Below are positions 51,001-54,000 of a stretch of 64,000 bases of DNA, piece after piece. Every line of letters starts with the position of its first letter. Position 1 is the stretch's first letter. The notes below the pieces were generated by a model, which worked only from the letters and a program-made list of their open reading frames with translations, was not told where the DNA came from and ran no database searches. The stretch is from Oegoconia quadripuncta (lineage: Eukaryota > Arthropoda > Insecta > Lepidoptera > Autostichidae), in assembly GCA_949316235.1 (NCBI GenBank), contig OX438754.1:1364001-1428000 (forward strand). The letters run 5' to 3'. A program made the position numbers and the translations under genes.

Positions 51001-54000
51001 CACATGTACTATAATTAATAACTTATTTAAATAAGTTATTTGTATGTTCCTCCTCTTCCCTAGTAGTTTTGTTATGCCATTTTGTTGAAATGAGTTCTTT
51101 TTATTCCCATTTTCAGAAGCGAAAGAGCTTGAGTATGAATACACTAGATCAGGAATTCGCGTTTGGTGGACTAGCGTGGGGCCACGCGTGGTGTGTTACG
51201 CGCAGAACATCACACGACCCGTGGAGCAGTGGGCCAGTGTGAACGTCGCAGAACCCAGTGTTGAGGTAAGAGCAGTTTTGGTAGATTAAAAAAAAATATT
51301 TATTTGAGAGACATACAGTTGCTTACATAAATTACATAAGTAGCTCATGTACTCCTAAAGATCTCCTGTATTACATATTCTAAGATGCATTAAATTACAT
51401 AAAATAAAATCAAATGCCGAAATCTTAACTGACGGTTTCGAAAACTATGACATTTCTTTAGAAACACATGTTTTGAATTTTGCCAAAGAAAAACTAAATA
51501 TATCAAACGTTGTGTAACCTATAATTGTATAGCTTACATGTGCGCTTGATGAAAGCGTTGCTCGCATAATTAGTACAACTTTTGGGAATGTGAAATAATG
51601 GCTTCTTACGGCAATTGCGTTCGCGTCTACGAGGCACTCGGTAAAAGATATTCTGCAGTAGTGCAGGGGCATCGATGTTATTGTTAACTACCTTATAAAG
51701 AAGAACAGGATCAGTAAGATCACGACGATGTGATAAGTACTTTATATTCATGGCATGTCATGTGGCATATTGTTGTGGGGAAACGCTGCTGACATACATA
51801 TCATTTTTGTTCTGCAGAAGTGTGCTATTCGTGCCATTTATAAATACCTACCTAGACCTACCTACCTAGAGTGTTAGAGATAAGTTTAAGGAAGTTAATA
51901 TCTTAACAATGACTTCTCAATACATTTATTAGAATTTGTTATATGCAAAAAAATATAACCTTATTCGCTAAAAATAGAGATAGGCACAATGTTAATACAA
52001 GAAATAAGAACCAGTTATCTGTTTATGTTAGCAGACTTCACAAAGTTAGTAAATCCTTCAAAGGGCAATGTATACGGTTTTATAATAAGGGTTCAGTAGA
52101 CATTCAAAATTTGCCTTTAAATAAATTTAAAGCAATCATAAAACAGAAATTATTAGCAAAAGGCTATTATAAAATCACTGACTATTTGAATGACAAGCAA
52201 GCATGACATGACATCGCTGTCTTATTATTCATTATAATTATCAAATCACAAATTGTAATTTGTTGGCAATTAAAGTGGATTGTTGTTGATGTGGGGTTAA
52301 ATCATTTAGTTAGTTTTTTACATTTAGCATACAAATTTAAACTTTCTCTAATGTAAAATCAATAATAAACGTTGTATTGTATGTGTGTTGTATTAACATA
52401 CCTTTGCATATTCCTTTTGCAGATAACTGACTTGGACCCATCTCTACCTACTTACGTGATGGTGACCGCTTCGGGCAAGAAGCGCCGAAGTCAAGTGTTG
52501 ACGATAGATCCTCGGCCACAGGACAGTTCCAAACTTTACATAGGCAAGTTATAGATATACTAGCTTTCCTCCCGCGACTTCGTCCGCGTGGAAGATTTTA
52601 TCAAAATACAAACAACAAACTTTCATCCCCTATTTTATCCCCTTGGGGGTAGAATTTATCAAAATCCTATCTTAGCGGATGCCTACGTCATAACATCTAC
52701 CTGCATGCCAAATTTCAGCCCGATCCGTCCAGTGGTTTGGGCTGGGCGTTGATAGATCACTATGTCAGTCATCTTTGAGTTATATATATTTAGATGAATC
52801 ATTTCGCGCTCCGGACCACATATTGGTGGCACTTTGGAGCCGTGGACAAAGGCTTTTTATAATAAGTCTCAAGTGTACATAATGAATTGTGATCACTATA
52901 AAACTGTAACCTCTCAAATAACTGTGGATAGTTACATTTCGAAGTGCTGGGGTTACACATGTTTTGTTATACTGATAATTCAGGATTAAAACAGTAATAA
53001 TTAAATTTGCTACCGGCCGCCTGTCAAAGTGACAAAGGCAAATAGTGGAATCTTAAACTAATTCTATATTACTTATCCCCAGGTGTTGGTATTGGCTGTG
53101 GAGCCGTGATACTGTGCATGCTGGCTGTCGCAGCTGTCTGCCTCTGGCGGAAACGAAAGCGGTCTAGGTCTCCTGTCAGGTAATCATTACATTTATTTAT
53201 TTAGGGTATAAAAAACAGGTGTTACTTTGACGACCGATTGGCGTAGTGGATAGTGACCCTGTCAGCGAAACCAACGGTTGCGGGTTCGAATCCCGCGACG
53301 GGTAAATGTTTGTGTGATGAATATGAACATTTATTCCTGAGTCATGGATGTTTATATAAATATTTATGTATGTTTATCCGTTATCTAGTATCCATAGCAC
53401 AAGCTTTGCTTAGTTTGGGACTAGATGATTGGTGTAAGTGTCCGAATTATTTATTATTATTATTATTTACTCATTACCTGCGATTTATACTAATGTAATC
53501 TAGACAATACGCGCTCGCTAGCTTTTGCATCTTCCTTTCTTACTCCATTTAACCGCCTCCGTGGCTTAATATAAACAACATGACCTAGTCAGTTGGCATG
53601 TACTTCTGAACGTAGGTACAATGAAGTTCTTAGTAGGGTTCATCTCGCATGATATTCCATACAAACTCTCAAGTGCAATATTTTCGCAATGAATAAACCG
53701 TGCTCAGTGGCTCAATGAAAACAACATTGGGTTTGCGATTCGGAGGTCGCGGGTTCGATCCCCAGCGGGGTACATGTTTAAGTACTCGGTTTGATTGGTG
53801 GTAGGGCATTTTAAATGTCCGCCTGGCTAGCTACCACCATCTTATCTAAATCTGCCGCCAAGCAGCAATGTTAATACCATTGTTGTGTTCCGGTTGTCAG
53901 AGATAAGATAGCCAGTCCCCCAAATGTGTTGGGGTTTCCGGGTCAGTACGCTTCCACCTTCGGCCTCATCTTCACTTAACATCAGGTGTGACTGAGGTCA

